Source: Acinetobacter geminorum
Lineage (GTDB): Bacteria > Pseudomonadota > Gammaproteobacteria > Pseudomonadales > Moraxellaceae
DNA: 64,000 nt
NCBI RefSeq assembly: GCF_013009345.1
Contig: NZ_JABELE010000001.1
Location: forward strand, 62,001 to 126,000
Direction: 5' to 3'
A program made the translations under genes and the position numbers. Shown here piece after piece: positions 56,451 through 64,000 of this stretch (the first letter of the stretch is position 1; every line of letters starts with the position of its first letter). Below the pieces are notes generated by a model. It was given only the letters and a program-made list of their open reading frames with translations, did no database searches and was not told where the DNA came from.

Positions 56451-56473
56451 TTGTGTTTTAGCCAGAGGTTCTT

Positions 56474-57118
56474 ATGCTGCAAGTCAAAATTGTTCCAGTT
56501 ACTGCATTTGCCCAAAATTGCTCTCTTCTTTGGGACAGTGAAACAAAAGAAGCAGTTTTGATTGATGCTGGTGGTGATGCTGCTGTTTTAAAAAATGAAG
56601 TTGAAGCGTTGGGTTTAAAGGTGAAGGCTCTTTGGCTCACTCATGGGCATTTGGATCATGCAGGAGCGGTGGGTGAGCTTGCCAAAGAATGGAACGTTCC
56701 AGTTATTGGGCCACATAAAGAAGATCAGTTTTGGCTAGATATGATTCAGGAAGTTTCAGCACGTTATGGTTTTCCAATTCCACAGCCTGTAAAAGTCGAT
56801 CAATGGCTTGAAGGTGGCGAAGTGCTAAAACTTGGCGAAGATGAGTTTGAGGTACGTTTTGCTCCCGGTCATACGCCAGGACATGTTATTTTTTATAATA
56901 AAAACCATGGATTGCTGTGGACAGGTGATGTCTTGTTTAAAGGCTCAATTGGCAGAACAGATTTCCCGCGTGGTAATCACGATCAGTTGATTGAATCGAT
57001 TAAACGAGAATGTTTTAGTCTGCCAGATGATACTCAGTTTATTTCTGGACATGGTCCGATGAGTACCATTGGCTATGAAAAACAATTTAACCCTTTTGTT
57101 GCAGGTAAAGCGGGTTAA
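56474..57118 (+). CDS. Metallo-beta-lactamase-fold hydrolase (YcbL/glyoxalase II-like)
   Basis: A 214-residue zinc hydrolase. The metal motif THGHLDHAG lies at about residues 56-64, with further ligands in [26 protein letters not shown] and [11 protein letters not shown]. This pattern matches the YcbL type II glyoxalase-like group. The likely role is hydrolysis of a glutathione thioester such as lactoylglutathione, which is inferred from family. It follows hemH by 23 bp, and its 3' end overlaps the convergent yacG gene by 4 bp. Confidence 0.9.
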   Translation: MLQVKIVPVTAFAQNCSLLWDSETKEAVLIDAGGDAAVLKNEVEALGLKVKALWLTHGHLDHAGAVGELAKEWNVPVIGPHKEDQFWLDMIQEVSARYGFPIPQPVKVDQWLEGGEVLKLGEDEFEVRFAPGHTPGHVIFYNKNHGLLWTGDVLFKGSIGRTDFPRGNHDQLIESIKRECFSLPDDTQFISGHGPMSTIGYEKQFNPFVAGKAG

Positions 57119-57309
57119 TCCTCGTAATCATCTTCATTTTGACTACCCTTGTCATGCTGAGGCGCATCTTGGGTAGGCAGTTTATATTCATCATTCGCCC
57201 AAGCGCCTAAATCGATTAATTTACAGCGCTCTGAACAAAACGGACGAAATTCATTACCTTCCCAAACACTTGGTTCACCACAACGTGGGCAGGGGAATGT
57301 ACGTGGCAT
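57115..57309 (-). CDS. yacG: DNA gyrase inhibitor / zinc-binding protein YacG
   Basis: A 64-residue protein with the YacG zinc ribbon: CPRCGEP (residues 7-13) and [19 protein letters not shown] (about 29-47), giving the CxxC and CxxxC ligands. E. coli YacG binds GyrB and inhibits gyrase. The acidic C-terminal tail is usual. The gene overlaps the end of the MBL gene. Confidence 0.94.
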   Translation of the reverse strand: MPRTFPCPRCGEPSVWEGNEFRPFCSERCKLIDLGAWANDEYKLPTQDAPQHDKGSQNEDDYED

Positions 57310-57402
57310 AAAGCGATATCCTCAAAGTGAAGAGAAATAGATTAGGCAAAAGTCAGGTGACTTGTTAGACTTATGCCGATTTTTATTTAGTTTGATGTGA
57401 TT

Positions 57403-58035
57403 ATGCAGATTCGTCAATTTCAAGCACAACGTATGCAAGCGCCTCGCGATTTTACCCCAATTGAAAATACCCCAATTTGTGTAGAAATTGGAGCGGGCAA
57501 GGGTAAACATGCTTTGCTTTTTAGCGGGCAACAGCCGCAGCACACATTGTATGCAATTGAACGAACCCGAGAAAAATTCTTGGCAATGCAAAAACAGCAT
57601 GGTCTGGAACCAAGAGATAATTTAATCCCTGTACATGCAGATGCTTTGCCTTGGGTGGTACATGCATTACATCCTGCTCAAGTTGAACATTTCTTTATTC
57701 TCTATCCAAACCCAGAACCCCATAATCCAGCACAGCGCTGGTTGAATATGCCATTTTTTGAGTTCTTAATTTCTCGCCTGCAAACAGGTGGAACCATTAC
57801 TTTGGCAAGTAATATTCCTGAATATATTGAAGAAGCTGAACAACAATTAATTAATGTCTGGAAGCTGCCTTACCAAAAAGAAAAAATTGCTCAAACATCT
57901 GCACGTACTCATTTTGAAATTAAGTATTTAGAACGTGGAGAACTTTGCCAACAGCTTGTGATTACTAAACCTGAAGGTTACAGCACACGTTTTGATGAGT
58001 TTGCCCCATTACAAGGTCAAGAACATGGCGAATAA
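57403..58035 (+). CDS. TrmB-like SAM-dependent methyltransferase
   Basis: A 210-residue protein of the tRNA (guanine-N7)-methyltransferase fold. The SAM motif is CVEIGAGKGKHALLF (about residues 26-40), and the region matching the TrmB FPDPW box reads ILYPNPEPHNPAQRW. The basic residues of the canonical box are missing, so this is probably a paralogue with another or lost activity. The best start is ATG 57403 (GTG 57397 possible). The following flavoprotein gene starts within its last codons. Confidence 0.75.
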   Translation: MQIRQFQAQRMQAPRDFTPIENTPICVEIGAGKGKHALLFSGQQPQHTLYAIERTREKFLAMQKQHGLEPRDNLIPVHADALPWVVHALHPAQVEHFFILYPNPEPHNPAQRWLNMPFFEFLISRLQTGGTITLASNIPEYIEEAEQQLINVWKLPYQKEKIAQTSARTHFEIKYLERGELCQQLVITKPEGYSTRFDEFAPLQGQEHGE

Positions 58036-59230
58036 GCGGGTTGCCATTATTGGTGCGGGGCCGGCTGGTTTAATGGCAGCTGAGGTACTGAGCCAATATG
58101 CTTATGAGATTGATGTATACGAGCAAAAGCCTTCAGCGGCACGTAAGTTTCTGATGGCAGGTAAAACTGGGTTAAACATCTCGCACGCCGAACCTTTAGC
58201 ACAATTCATTGAACGTTATGATCATGCAGAATGGCTCAAACCGTGGGTTGAAAAATGGGATGCGGGCTGGATTCAAAATTGGATGAAAAGTCTGGGAATT
58301 GAGTCTTACGTTGGTACTTCAGGGCGTATTTTCCCTGTCGAAATGAAAGCAGCACCTCTATTACGTGCTTGGCTAAAACGTTTGGCAGAACAGCAAGTTA
58401 AATTCTTTTATCGACATCGTTGTATTAATTTACAAGATACAACGGTGACTTTAGAAAACCAAAATAATCAAAGCACTGAAACTTTTACCCAGCAATACGA
58501 TGCGGTTGTATTGGCTTGTGGAGCTGTGTCGTGGTCACAATTAGGTAGTGATGGTGCATGGCAGCAATGGATGGATCAATCCAGTATTGAACCTTTTCAA
58601 GCAAGTAATGCAGGGGTGTTGCACACTTGGTCAGCTTTTATGGAAGGCTGTTTTGGTGAACCTTTAAAGCGTATCAATGCATGGGTTGAACCTAGCCAGA
58701 TTACACATGGTGATATTGTGATTACTCACTATGGTTTAGAAAGTGGTGTCATTTATAAACTAGGACGTGCTTTACGAGAGCATCAAAAACAAGGAAAAAG
58801 TTTAAATCTATTTTTGGATTTATTGCCTGATGTAGAGTTATCACAGTTAGTTAAAAAATTACAGGCTAGCAAAAAACAATCGCTCACCAATATCTGGCGT
58901 AAAGCAGGCTTAGACACAGCTAAAATTAACTTAATTCGAGAAGTGGTTGATAAAGCACTATGGAGTCAACCAGAGGCTATGGCTCAGCAAATTAAAGCAC
59001 TTCAAATTAAGCTAGATGGCTTTAGACCTATTGAGGAAGCAATTAGCTGTGCTGGTGGTGTTAAGCAAGGTGCATTAACTGAAAGCCTAGAGCTTAGACA
59101 AAACTCAGGTGTTTTTTGCTGTGGTGAAATGCTGGACTGGGATGCTCCTACAGGTGGATATTTGCTTACTGCATGCTTTGCTACAGGGCGCGCGGCTGGT
59201 GAAGGTGTGCATTCATTTTTAGAAAAATAA
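58025..59230 (+). CDS. NAD(P)/FAD-dependent oxidoreductase, BaiN/HI0933 (YhiN) family
   Basis: A 401-residue flavoprotein. The FAD motif is IGAGPAGLMAAEVL (about residues 9-22), followed by KFLMAGKTGLNISHAEP, a signature of the HI0933/TIGR03862 group, and the C-terminal WDAPTGGYLLTACFATGRAAG. I chose the ATG at 58025, which overlaps the end of the TrmB-like gene by 11 bp and has AAGGT upstream; the frame is open further back. Substrate unknown. Confidence 0.88.
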   Translation: MANKRVAIIGAGPAGLMAAEVLSQYAYEIDVYEQKPSAARKFLMAGKTGLNISHAEPLAQFIERYDHAEWLKPWVEKWDAGWIQNWMKSLGIESYVGTSGRIFPVEMKAAPLLRAWLKRLAEQQVKFFYRHRCINLQDTTVTLENQNNQSTETFTQQYDAVVLACGAVSWSQLGSDGAWQQWMDQSSIEPFQASNAGVLHTWSAFMEGCFGEPLKRINAWVEPSQITHGDIVITHYGLESGVIYKLGRALREHQKQGKSLNLFLDLLPDVELSQLVKKLQASKKQSLTNIWRKAGLDTAKINLIREVVDKALWSQPEAMAQQIKALQIKLDGFRPIEEAISCAGGVKQGALTESLELRQNSGVFCCGEMLDWDAPTGGYLLTACFATGRAAGEGVHSFLEK

Positions 59231-59308
59231 CAGAATAATTTGGTGCTATGTTTGATATGTGAAAAGTGTTATTTTTGAGCGATCAATAATAATAGGATTT
59301 ACGAGAAC

Positions 59309-59719
59309 ATGTCTCAAGCATCACAAGTTTATCAAGGAAGTTGTTTATGTCAGGGTATTCGCTATGAAATTAAGGGCGATATCGGAGATATTATTCAATG
59401 CCATTGTCAACGCTGCAGAAAATCCAATGGAACAGCATTTGCCACGAATGCTCCTGTTAAAAGTACAGATTTTAAAATTACCCAAGGTGAAGATCTCGTC
59501 AAAAAATTTGCTGTGAACGGGGTGTATCGCTGGTTTTGTAGCGAATGTGGTTCACCTTTAATTAGCTCGCGTGATGCTCAGCCTGAATTATACCGCTTAA
59601 GAATTGGGACACTTGATACGCCACTAGACCAAAAGCCGACAATGCATATTTTTGCTGCTTCTAAGGCAGAATGGGAATGTATTCAGGATGATTTACCACA
59701 ATTTGCTGAACGCCCATGA
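59309..59719 (+). CDS. GFA (CENP-V/GFA) domain protein
   Basis: A 136-residue zinc-binding protein of the glutathione-dependent formaldehyde-activating enzyme family. Ligand motifs are GSCLCQGIRYEI (CxC, about residues 10-21), CHCQRCRKSNG (CxCxxC, about 31-41) and CSECGSPLI. Actual formaldehyde activity is shown for few members, so only the family is assigned. A short ORF in another frame over the same bases is a shadow. Confidence 0.88.
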   Translation: MSQASQVYQGSCLCQGIRYEIKGDIGDIIQCHCQRCRKSNGTAFATNAPVKSTDFKITQGEDLVKKFAVNGVYRWFCSECGSPLISSRDAQPELYRLRIGTLDTPLDQKPTMHIFAASKAEWECIQDDLPQFAERP

Positions 59720-59770
59720 TTTTAAAAAGTATGTTTAAATCAAATTCAAAATGATCTAATATACTTTAAA

Positions 59771-59826
59771 CAGGGAGATGGCATTCCTCCCTTGAAAAAC
59801 CGCCGTATTGGCTAATGATGCCTACG
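59771..59826 (+). ncRNA. Fluoride riboswitch (crcB motif)
   Basis: The aptamer shows all conserved parts: GGGAGATGGCATTCCTCCC at the 5' end (P1 and the first conserved loop), AACCGCC in the middle, and GCTAATGATGCCTACG at the 3' end. It lies 130 bp upstream of crcB, the fluoride channel gene, its usual target. Downstream of the aptamer two mutually exclusive stems can be drawn (59821-59832 with 59851-59861, and 59852-59857 with 59868-59873, followed by a T-rich run). A -10-like TATACT is at 59760-59765. Confidence 0.95.
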
Positions 59827-59851
59827 TTACCCTCATGTATTTATATCGCTG

Positions 59852-59886
59852 GGTACGTAGGTTATTGCGTACCTTGTTTATTTTTG
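59852..59886 (+). promoter_or_regulatory. Candidate expression-platform terminator of the fluoride riboswitch
   Basis: GGTACG (59852-59857) pairs with CGTACC (59868-59873) around a 10-base loop, followed by TTGTTTATTTTT. It competes with a pairing between the aptamer 3' strand (CCTACGTTACCC) and GGGTACGTAGG. The direction of switching cannot be settled by eye. Confidence 0.5.
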
Positions 59887-59955
59887 GAGTACGCTGTGTC
59901 ATATTTCCCTTCATTATTTTTTGCTCTTTTAGCGTCTATCTAAAGGGGTGGTCCT

Positions 59956-60336
59956 ATGTATTATCCTTTACTTTCAATTGCTTTAGGCTCAGTTCTAGGG
60001 GCATGGCTACGTTGGTTTTTAGGTTTAAAACTTAACCCGATTTACCCGCAAATTCCACTCGGTACTGTCACTGTTAATTTGGTCGGTGGTTTTATTATTG
60101 GTTTTGCAATTGCCTATTTTGCTCAAAGTGATTTAAGTCCTAACTATAAGCTTTTTGTAATTACTGGTTTTTGTGGTGCTTTAACCACATTTTCAACGTT
60201 CTCGATTGAAATCGTCACTTTATTACAAAGTGGTAAGTTAGGAATGGCGATGTTGGGGATCTCCATTCATTTAATTGGATCGTTAATTTTTACGTGTTTG
60301 GGGTTGGCGGCTTATCATTGGGTAGCGGGGCATTGA
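59956..60336 (+). CDS. crcB: Fluoride ion channel CrcB/Fluc
   Basis: CrcB is a dual-topology dimeric channel that exports F-. The 126-residue product has four transmembrane helices and the family motifs GSVLGAWLRWFLG (residues 12-24), GTVTVNLVGGFIIG and GFCGALTTFSTFS (about 72-84). The ATG is preceded by AAAGGGGTGG. It lies behind the fluoride riboswitch, which confirms function and regulation. Confidence 0.97.
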   Translation: MYYPLLSIALGSVLGAWLRWFLGLKLNPIYPQIPLGTVTVNLVGGFIIGFAIAYFAQSDLSPNYKLFVITGFCGALTTFSTFSIEIVTLLQSGKLGMAMLGISIHLIGSLIFTCLGLAAYHWVAGH

Positions 60337-60458
60337 GTTTTTATATTTAAGAATTGACCATGATTTTAAGTTGTGAGAGCTCATCGAAGTTGAGTGTTGG
60401 GTAGAATTTTCACGACGGAGTCTTATCGTTGAGTTATCTAATGGAAGCAGCTAATTAA

Positions 60459-60583
60459 GTTACTTTGGTTGTGCCCAAAGTAACCAAAGGCATCTGTCAT
60501 TCGCAGAACCTGTTCACTGAATCCATTTATCTTATGCTTTGCAAAAACGATCTTTTATTGAAACCACGCAGGCTGCGAATGAC
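60459..60583. repeat. Intergenic palindromic unit
   Basis: GTTACTTTGG (60459-60468) and CCAAAGTAAC (60475-60484) form a perfect 10-bp stem. GTCATTCGCAG (60496-60506) and CTGCGAATGAC (60573-60583) form a perfect 11-bp inverted repeat enclosing 66 bases. No open frame is present. It lies 64 bp before copy 2 of the dispersed repeat, in the 500-bp gap after crcB. Confidence 0.6.
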
Positions 60584-60646
60584 GTTATCGCGTATCGAAT
60601 GTAAGAGGCTAGTAAAATAATTAAGAAAAATAAGGCATTTACTATC

Positions 60647-60758
60647 GTGACAGACGGCATGGATGCCGTCGTTTCGCTGTGCTACATGGATGTAGCATCA
60701 GCGCAACAAAGGATTTTTGTTACTTTTCATCCTTGAAAAGTAAGCTTAGCCTATACAA
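60647..60758 (-). repeat. Dispersed intergenic repeat, copy 2 (inverted)
   Basis: The reverse complement aligns from TTGTATAGGC to GTCAC with 36232-36345. Shared landmarks are CTTACTTTT...AAAAGTAACAAAA, TACATCCATGT and GGCATCC.TGCCG. Internal palindromes include GACGGCATGGATGCCGTC and TGCTACATGGATGTAGCA. Together with 60459-60583 it makes up most of the gap between crcB and the HopJ gene. Confidence 0.75.
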
Positions 60759-60838
60759 TCCATCATTTGGATATCACTTCCATTTAAGGCAGTGCTCATA
60801 ATAAAAATTAAGTCGTTTCTATTATTTATTTAAATCTA

Positions 60839-61171
60839 TTACTTTTCAGTTAAAGCCTGACCTTCAAACTTCACACCATCCCAACCATTTTGCATAAACT
60901 GACGAATATTTTGATGATCAGTTCCTTCTGGTGTAGCCAATACAGATGCGTAGTGTTCTGCAAATAAACTTAAAGTTTGTGCTTGGTCTAAACCTTGTAA
61001 CTTGGCAAAAGAGAAAACTTTTGCACTGCCTTGATTTTCAGTAGCAGCGTTATGCTGTGCACCATTTTGAAAAGCCGTTGGAGTATGTTGGTAACGTGCT
61101 TCAATATGAGCTAAAACGTCTGAAAATTTTGCTGTGCCTGCTTGTAATTGGGCAAGTAACTCTTGTGCCAT
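60839..61171 (-). CDS. HopJ-family protein
   Basis: A 110-residue protein of the HopJ family, named after a Pseudomonas syringae type III effector but widespread in bacteria without type III secretion. The family ending NIRQFMQNGWDGVKFEG lies at about residues 87-103, and FSFAKLQGLDQAQTLSLFAE in the middle. No signal sequence. Function outside plant pathogens is unknown. Confidence 0.85.
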   Translation of the reverse strand: MAQELLAQLQAGTAKFSDVLAHIEARYQHTPTAFQNGAQHNAATENQGSAKVFSFAKLQGLDQAQTLSLFAEHYASVLATPEGTDHQNIRQFMQNGWDGVKFEGQALTEK

Positions 61172-61349
61172 AATCTTAAACTTCCTATCAAATGGGGCTT
61201 AAGCATAGCATTGAATACATGCTTTGAAAGCTTGGCAATTATAAAAATCGAGGAGTTATTGAAAAAATCAGAAGAGTTTTTAGACAACTTGTGGATAAGT
61301 TTTCTTTTATACACAGTTTAGAAATGATCGAAAAAATACACATAAAAAA

Positions 61350-61382
61350 AGAAGCCTAAGTGGAGGAGATAGTCTTAGGCTT
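61350..61382 (-). terminator. Terminator of rpmE2
   Basis: GAAGCCTAAG and CTTAGGCTTC form a perfect 10-bp stem around a 13-base loop, followed on the minus strand by a long T run. It lies about 40 bp after the rpmE2 stop. Confidence 0.9.
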
Positions 61383-61421
61383 CGAATGATTTAAGTGTAT
61401 TGGTCGAATCTTAACGTAAGA

Positions 61422-61676
61422 TTAACTCTTACGATTAAAGCGAGCGAAGCGTTTATTGAAGCTTGCTACACGGCCTTCGTTACTTGCTTGACGTACTTCA
61501 CCTGTGTAGAAAGGGTGTGAGGCACTTGAAATATCAAGAGTCACATAAGGATAAACTTTCCCTTGATATTCTTTGGTTTGTTTAGACTGAAGAGTACTAC
61601 CAATTAAGAAGTACACGTCTGCATTGGTGTCATGAAATAACACTTGTTGATAAGCAGGATGAATATCTTTACGCAT
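61422..61676 (-). CDS. rpmE2: 50S ribosomal protein L31, type B (zinc-free)
   Basis: Type B L31 replaces the zinc-binding L31 when zinc is scarce. The 84-residue product begins [20 protein letters not shown] and contains [12 protein letters not shown], both type B signatures, and has no cysteine, so the zinc ribbon is absent. Its promoter region carries a strong Zur-box match. It is a single-gene unit with its own terminator. Confidence 0.97.
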   Translation of the reverse strand: MRKDIHPAYQQVLFHDTNADVYFLIGSTLQSKQTKEYQGKVYPYVTLDISSASHPFYTGEVRQASNEGRVASFNKRFARFNRKS

Positions 61677-61707
61677 GAGAGATTGTCCTAAATTATTTTT
61701 GATTAAA

Positions 61708-61730
61708 GAAATGTTATAACATAACGTTTA
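61708..61730 (-). promoter_or_regulatory. Zur box upstream of rpmE2
   Basis: GAAATGTTATA-A-CATAACGTTTA matches the proteobacterial Zur consensus (GAAATGTTATA-W-TATAACATTTC): the left half is exact and the right half matches in 8 of 11 positions. It lies 32 bp upstream of the rpmE2 start, where repressor binding would cover the promoter or leader. Zur repression of zinc-free L31 is known in many bacteria. Confidence 0.75.
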
Positions 61731-61777
61731 TAAAGTCAATGTAACCTCTAAAAGGCTACATTGATCAGTAAATTAAG

Positions 61778-63076
61778 TTAGTTAGAAGGCGGTACAAGTT
61801 CTTCAAATAGATCGTTTAGATTGTCATGAACTTTTAAGTGAATTAGGTTCCAGTAATGTCCTGAAATGGTTCTGTTGACCATTAAAGTATCTGGTGATGG
61901 TTTAAAGACATCCCAATACTTCAAAGATTTTTTCACAAGTAACATGCCATCATGATGTGATGAGTTTTCTGCAAAATCATAAGTGGTGGTAAGCGGGCGT
62001 AATAATACTTCAATCCAGAGTTTATATAGATCACTCGGGAATTTGCCTTTTTCAGCCAATGAATGTAGTTCAAATAATTCTGTTTCGATCAAATCGATAT
62101 TTTCATGGCGAGCTGCATTTACTAAGCGTTTAAAGTGCTGCACGATTTCATTTGAAAGCGTTTTAACACTGCCATAGTCATAAATAATGACACTGCCATC
62201 TTGGCGGAAAGCAAAGTTACCCGGATGAGGATCACAGTGAAAGCGTTTTAAAAAGAACATTTCCTGACCTAAAGCACGAATCAAGCGACGTCCAATGGTA
62301 TTTCGAATTTCGATTGGCCAAGCGCTGGCAGTTTCAATGCTGTCACCTTGTTCGAGACTCAAGGTTAAAATACGTCTTGAAGAGTAATCTTTATAAACGG
62401 TCGGGATGATAATTTTGTCATCTAATTGGCTATGGAATGTTTTGAAAACCTCAAGATTTTGAGCTTCAATTTCATAATTGAGTTCTGCTGAAAGGCTATC
62501 CTGAATTTCTGCAAAAAGCTGATCCTGCAACTTTTTATCAATTTTAAGTACGCCCATTAAGCGAAGGGCTAAACGTACTTGTTTTAAGTCACTTTCACAG
62601 GCTTCATCAACACCCGGATATTGCACTTTAACCACGACTTGTTCGCCACTAGGCAAAGTAGCTTTGTGAACTTGTCCAATCGATGCAGCAGCAAAAGGTT
62701 CACTATCAAAAGATTTAAAAGCCACATTAAGCGGTTTCCCAAGTTCTCGTTCAATTTGCTGTTGAATCGCAGCAAAAGGCATGGCTGGCGCTTGGCGTTG
62801 TAGCTTTGAAATTGCTTTAGCGACTTCTGGTGGGAAGATATCTTTATATTGCGAAGCAATTTGCCCGACTTTCATGACGGCACCTTTCATTTCTCCTAAG
62901 GTGTCGGCAATTTGCAAACCAATATCCTGAAATAATTTGGTTTTTGAAGCCAGCTTTTGCTCTTCATCTGCTGTCAAGTTTCGAATCGAGTTAGAAACGG
63001 TTTTCGTTGCAATGCTCGCGGTCATTCCTGCAAGTTTCATAAAACGTTTGCCTGGTGAACTTGCATTCTTTGCCAT
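61778..63076 (-). CDS. ABC1/ADCK (UbiB-family) atypical kinase-like protein
   Basis: A 432-residue protein related to UbiB and COQ8. The KxGQ motif is in MKVGQIASQYKD (about residues 67-78), the alanine-rich loop is PFAAASIGQVHKATLPSG, and the catalytic-loop equivalent is FHCDPHPGNFAF, followed by the DYG in IYDYGSVK. Unlike UbiB it lacks C-terminal membrane helices. It is a paralogue of the ubiB product at 14398-16017. Target unknown; a link to isoprenoid quinone or lipid metabolism is only a family inference. Confidence 0.9.
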   Translation of the reverse strand: MAKNASSPGKRFMKLAGMTASIATKTVSNSIRNLTADEEQKLASKTKLFQDIGLQIADTLGEMKGAVMKVGQIASQYKDIFPPEVAKAISKLQRQAPAMPFAAIQQQIERELGKPLNVAFKSFDSEPFAAASIGQVHKATLPSGEQVVVKVQYPGVDEACESDLKQVRLALRLMGVLKIDKKLQDQLFAEIQDSLSAELNYEIEAQNLEVFKTFHSQLDDKIIIPTVYKDYSSRRILTLSLEQGDSIETASAWPIEIRNTIGRRLIRALGQEMFFLKRFHCDPHPGNFAFRQDGSVIIYDYGSVKTLSNEIVQHFKRLVNAARHENIDLIETELFELHSLAEKGKFPSDLYKLWIEVLLRPLTTTYDFAENSSHHDGMLLVKKSLKYWDVFKPSPDTLMVNRTISGHYWNLIHLKVHDNLNDLFEELVPPSN

Positions 63077-63332
63077 ATCTTCGATACCTCATTGACTACA
63101 ACATAATATTGCCTAGTTTTGATCATAGGTGACAAACCTTAAAAAGCCTATATGAAATTGTTTATCTCATGTAAGAAAATTTTCGAAAAACAGAATGTTA
63201 TTTTTATAGTAAAAAATATGAAAAGCTTGTGAAAATCCATTTCATAAACAAAGCTTTAATATCTATAAAGTGCCTGTTTTTTTGGTGGTAATGTGAATGA
63301 CAGGTTAAATAAAAATAGAGATAACAAAAGTT

Positions 63333-64000
63333 ATGACAAGTTTAAGTTCGGCCCATGGGCGGTCTCAGGCGGTTCCTTTATCTGTGTTTGAGCAGTCAAA
63401 AGATGCGCATATTATTCGCTCCGATGAAGAGGCAATCCAGATTGCCAAACAACTTGCCCAAGAGTTTGCACAAGAGGCATCAGAGCGAGACAGAGAGTGC
63501 CGTTTACCTTTAAATGAAATTCAACAGTTCTCACAAAGTGGCTTATGGGCCATTACAGTTCCTAAGCAGTTTGGTGGTGCACAAGTCAAATATCGAACCT
63601 TGGCTGAGGTCATCAAAACAATTGCGAGTGTTGATCCATCCCTTGCGCAGCTTCCTCAAAATCATTTGGCTTTTATTGAACATTTACGTCTTGATGCAGA
63701 CCCAGAACAACAACAGTTTTTCTTTAATTTAGTGTTGAGAGGTATTCGTTTTGGAAATGCTTTTTCGGAAAAACATAGTAAAACGGTTGCAGACCTCACT
63801 ACAACATTACGAAAGACCGAGCACGGTTATGAAATTAATGGCAAGAAGTTCTTTGCAACTGGTGCCTTACTAGCACATTGGATTCCGATTGTCGCTGTAA
63901 ATGAACAGGGACAGCCTTACGCAGCGCTAGTTCCTCGGGAAACTTCAGGAGTTAATATTATTAATGATTGGTCTGGTTTTGGGCAACGAACTACGGCCAG
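63333..64000 (+). CDS. SfnB-like acyl-CoA dehydrogenase-family oxidoreductase (3' end outside window)
   Basis: An open frame from the ATG at 63333 to the window edge, 222 complete codons. It encodes the N-terminal part of an acyl-CoA dehydrogenase-like flavin monooxygenase. Visible segments are GLWAITVPKQFGGAQVKYRT, the helix SVDPSLAQLPQNHLAFIEHL, and GYEINGKKFFATGALLAHW, which matches the SfnB/DszC-type group used in sulfur acquisition. AGAGATAACAAAAGTT upstream supplies a weak ribosome site. The divergent 256 bp to the ABC1 kinase gene hold no other feature I can see. Confidence 0.82.
   Translation, partial: MTSLSSAHGRSQAVPLSVFEQSKDAHIIRSDEEAIQIAKQLAQEFAQEASERDRECRLPLNEIQQFSQSGLWAITVPKQFGGAQVKYRTLAEVIKTIASVDPSLAQLPQNHLAFIEHLRLDADPEQQQFFFNLVLRGIRFGNAFSEKHSKTVADLTTTLRKTEHGYEINGKKFFATGALLAHWIPIVAVNEQGQPYAALVPRETSGVNIINDWSGFGQRTTA

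Noticed and set aside
59808..60035. Frame overlapping the riboswitch and the crcB start as a separate gene
   Set aside because: It begins inside the fluoride aptamer and overlaps crcB in another frame, so it is a shadow.
61290..61298. A perfect DnaA box (TGTGGATAA) upstream of the HopJ gene
   Set aside because: A single 9-mer match is expected by chance in a window this size, and no cluster surrounds it.

Overview
The window is a stretch of chromosomal core genome from an Acinetobacter species. The Acinetobacter calcoaceticus-baumannii complex is my best guess, recognised from protein sequences and gene neighbourhoods and not from a database search. Coding density is high, base composition is AT-rich, and the genes are mostly housekeeping. 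No phage, insertion sequence, integron, rRNA, tRNA or CRISPR array was seen. The left edge cuts infB and the right edge cuts an acyl-CoA dehydrogenase-like gene (SfnB type).

Layout. 1-2127: translation genes infB (3' part) and rbfA, closed by a bidirectional terminator. 2142-8385 (minus): a six-gene Mrp/Pha cation/proton antiporter operon with a fused MrpA-MrpB. 8680-12374 (minus): hisIE followed by a UvrD-like helicase and an AAA ATPase whose catalytic glutamate is replaced by glutamine. 12536-14274 (minus): a VOC protein and a flavin monooxygenase. 14365-17657 (minus): the ubiquinone cluster ubiE-ubiJ-ubiB. 17805-20669: an FFLEELY-motif protein, polyphosphate:AMP phosphotransferase and an unknown protein. 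20838-30035 (plus): recC-recB-recD; a 12-bp tandem repeat resembling DnaA boxes forms the recD start region. 30036-30737 is a 700-bp gap without a convincing protein gene. It holds a candidate small RNA and a second terminator-bounded unit whose promoter is framed by two identical palindromic operators.

30738-36158: a class C beta-lactamase-like hydrolase, rpsO-pnp and a CorA-type transporter. 36389-43759 (minus): cbpM/cbpA, a LysE exporter, Hsp33, a Kef-type antiporter and priA. 43908-45652: gspF-gspG of the type II secretion system. 45919-49585: a small membrane protein, a CsaA-like protein, lnt-corC (minus) and a TusA protein. 49814-50782 is a strikingly AT-rich orphan membrane protein. 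50815-59719: ETF-ubiquinone oxidoreductase, DUF1285, murI, a DUF4062 (TIR-like) protein, hemH, a metallo-hydrolase, yacG, a TrmB-like methyltransferase, a BaiN/HI0933-type flavoprotein and a GFA protein. 59771-60336: a fluoride riboswitch with crcB. 60337-60838: a repeat-rich intergenic region. 60839-64000: HopJ family protein, Zur-box-associated rpmE2, a second UbiB-family kinase and the truncated SfnB-like gene.

Themes: ion and pH homeostasis (Mrp, Kef, CorA, CorC, fluoride channel), ubiquinone and respiration (UbiE/J/B, ETF-QO, HemH), DNA recombination and restart (RecBCD, PriA, UvrD-like helicase), and envelope and secretion (Lnt, GspF/G, MurI). I found no clear new multigene system. The best leads are the two non-coding units at 30.1-30.7 kb, the recD repeat, the helicase/degenerate-ATPase pair and the DUF4062 protein.
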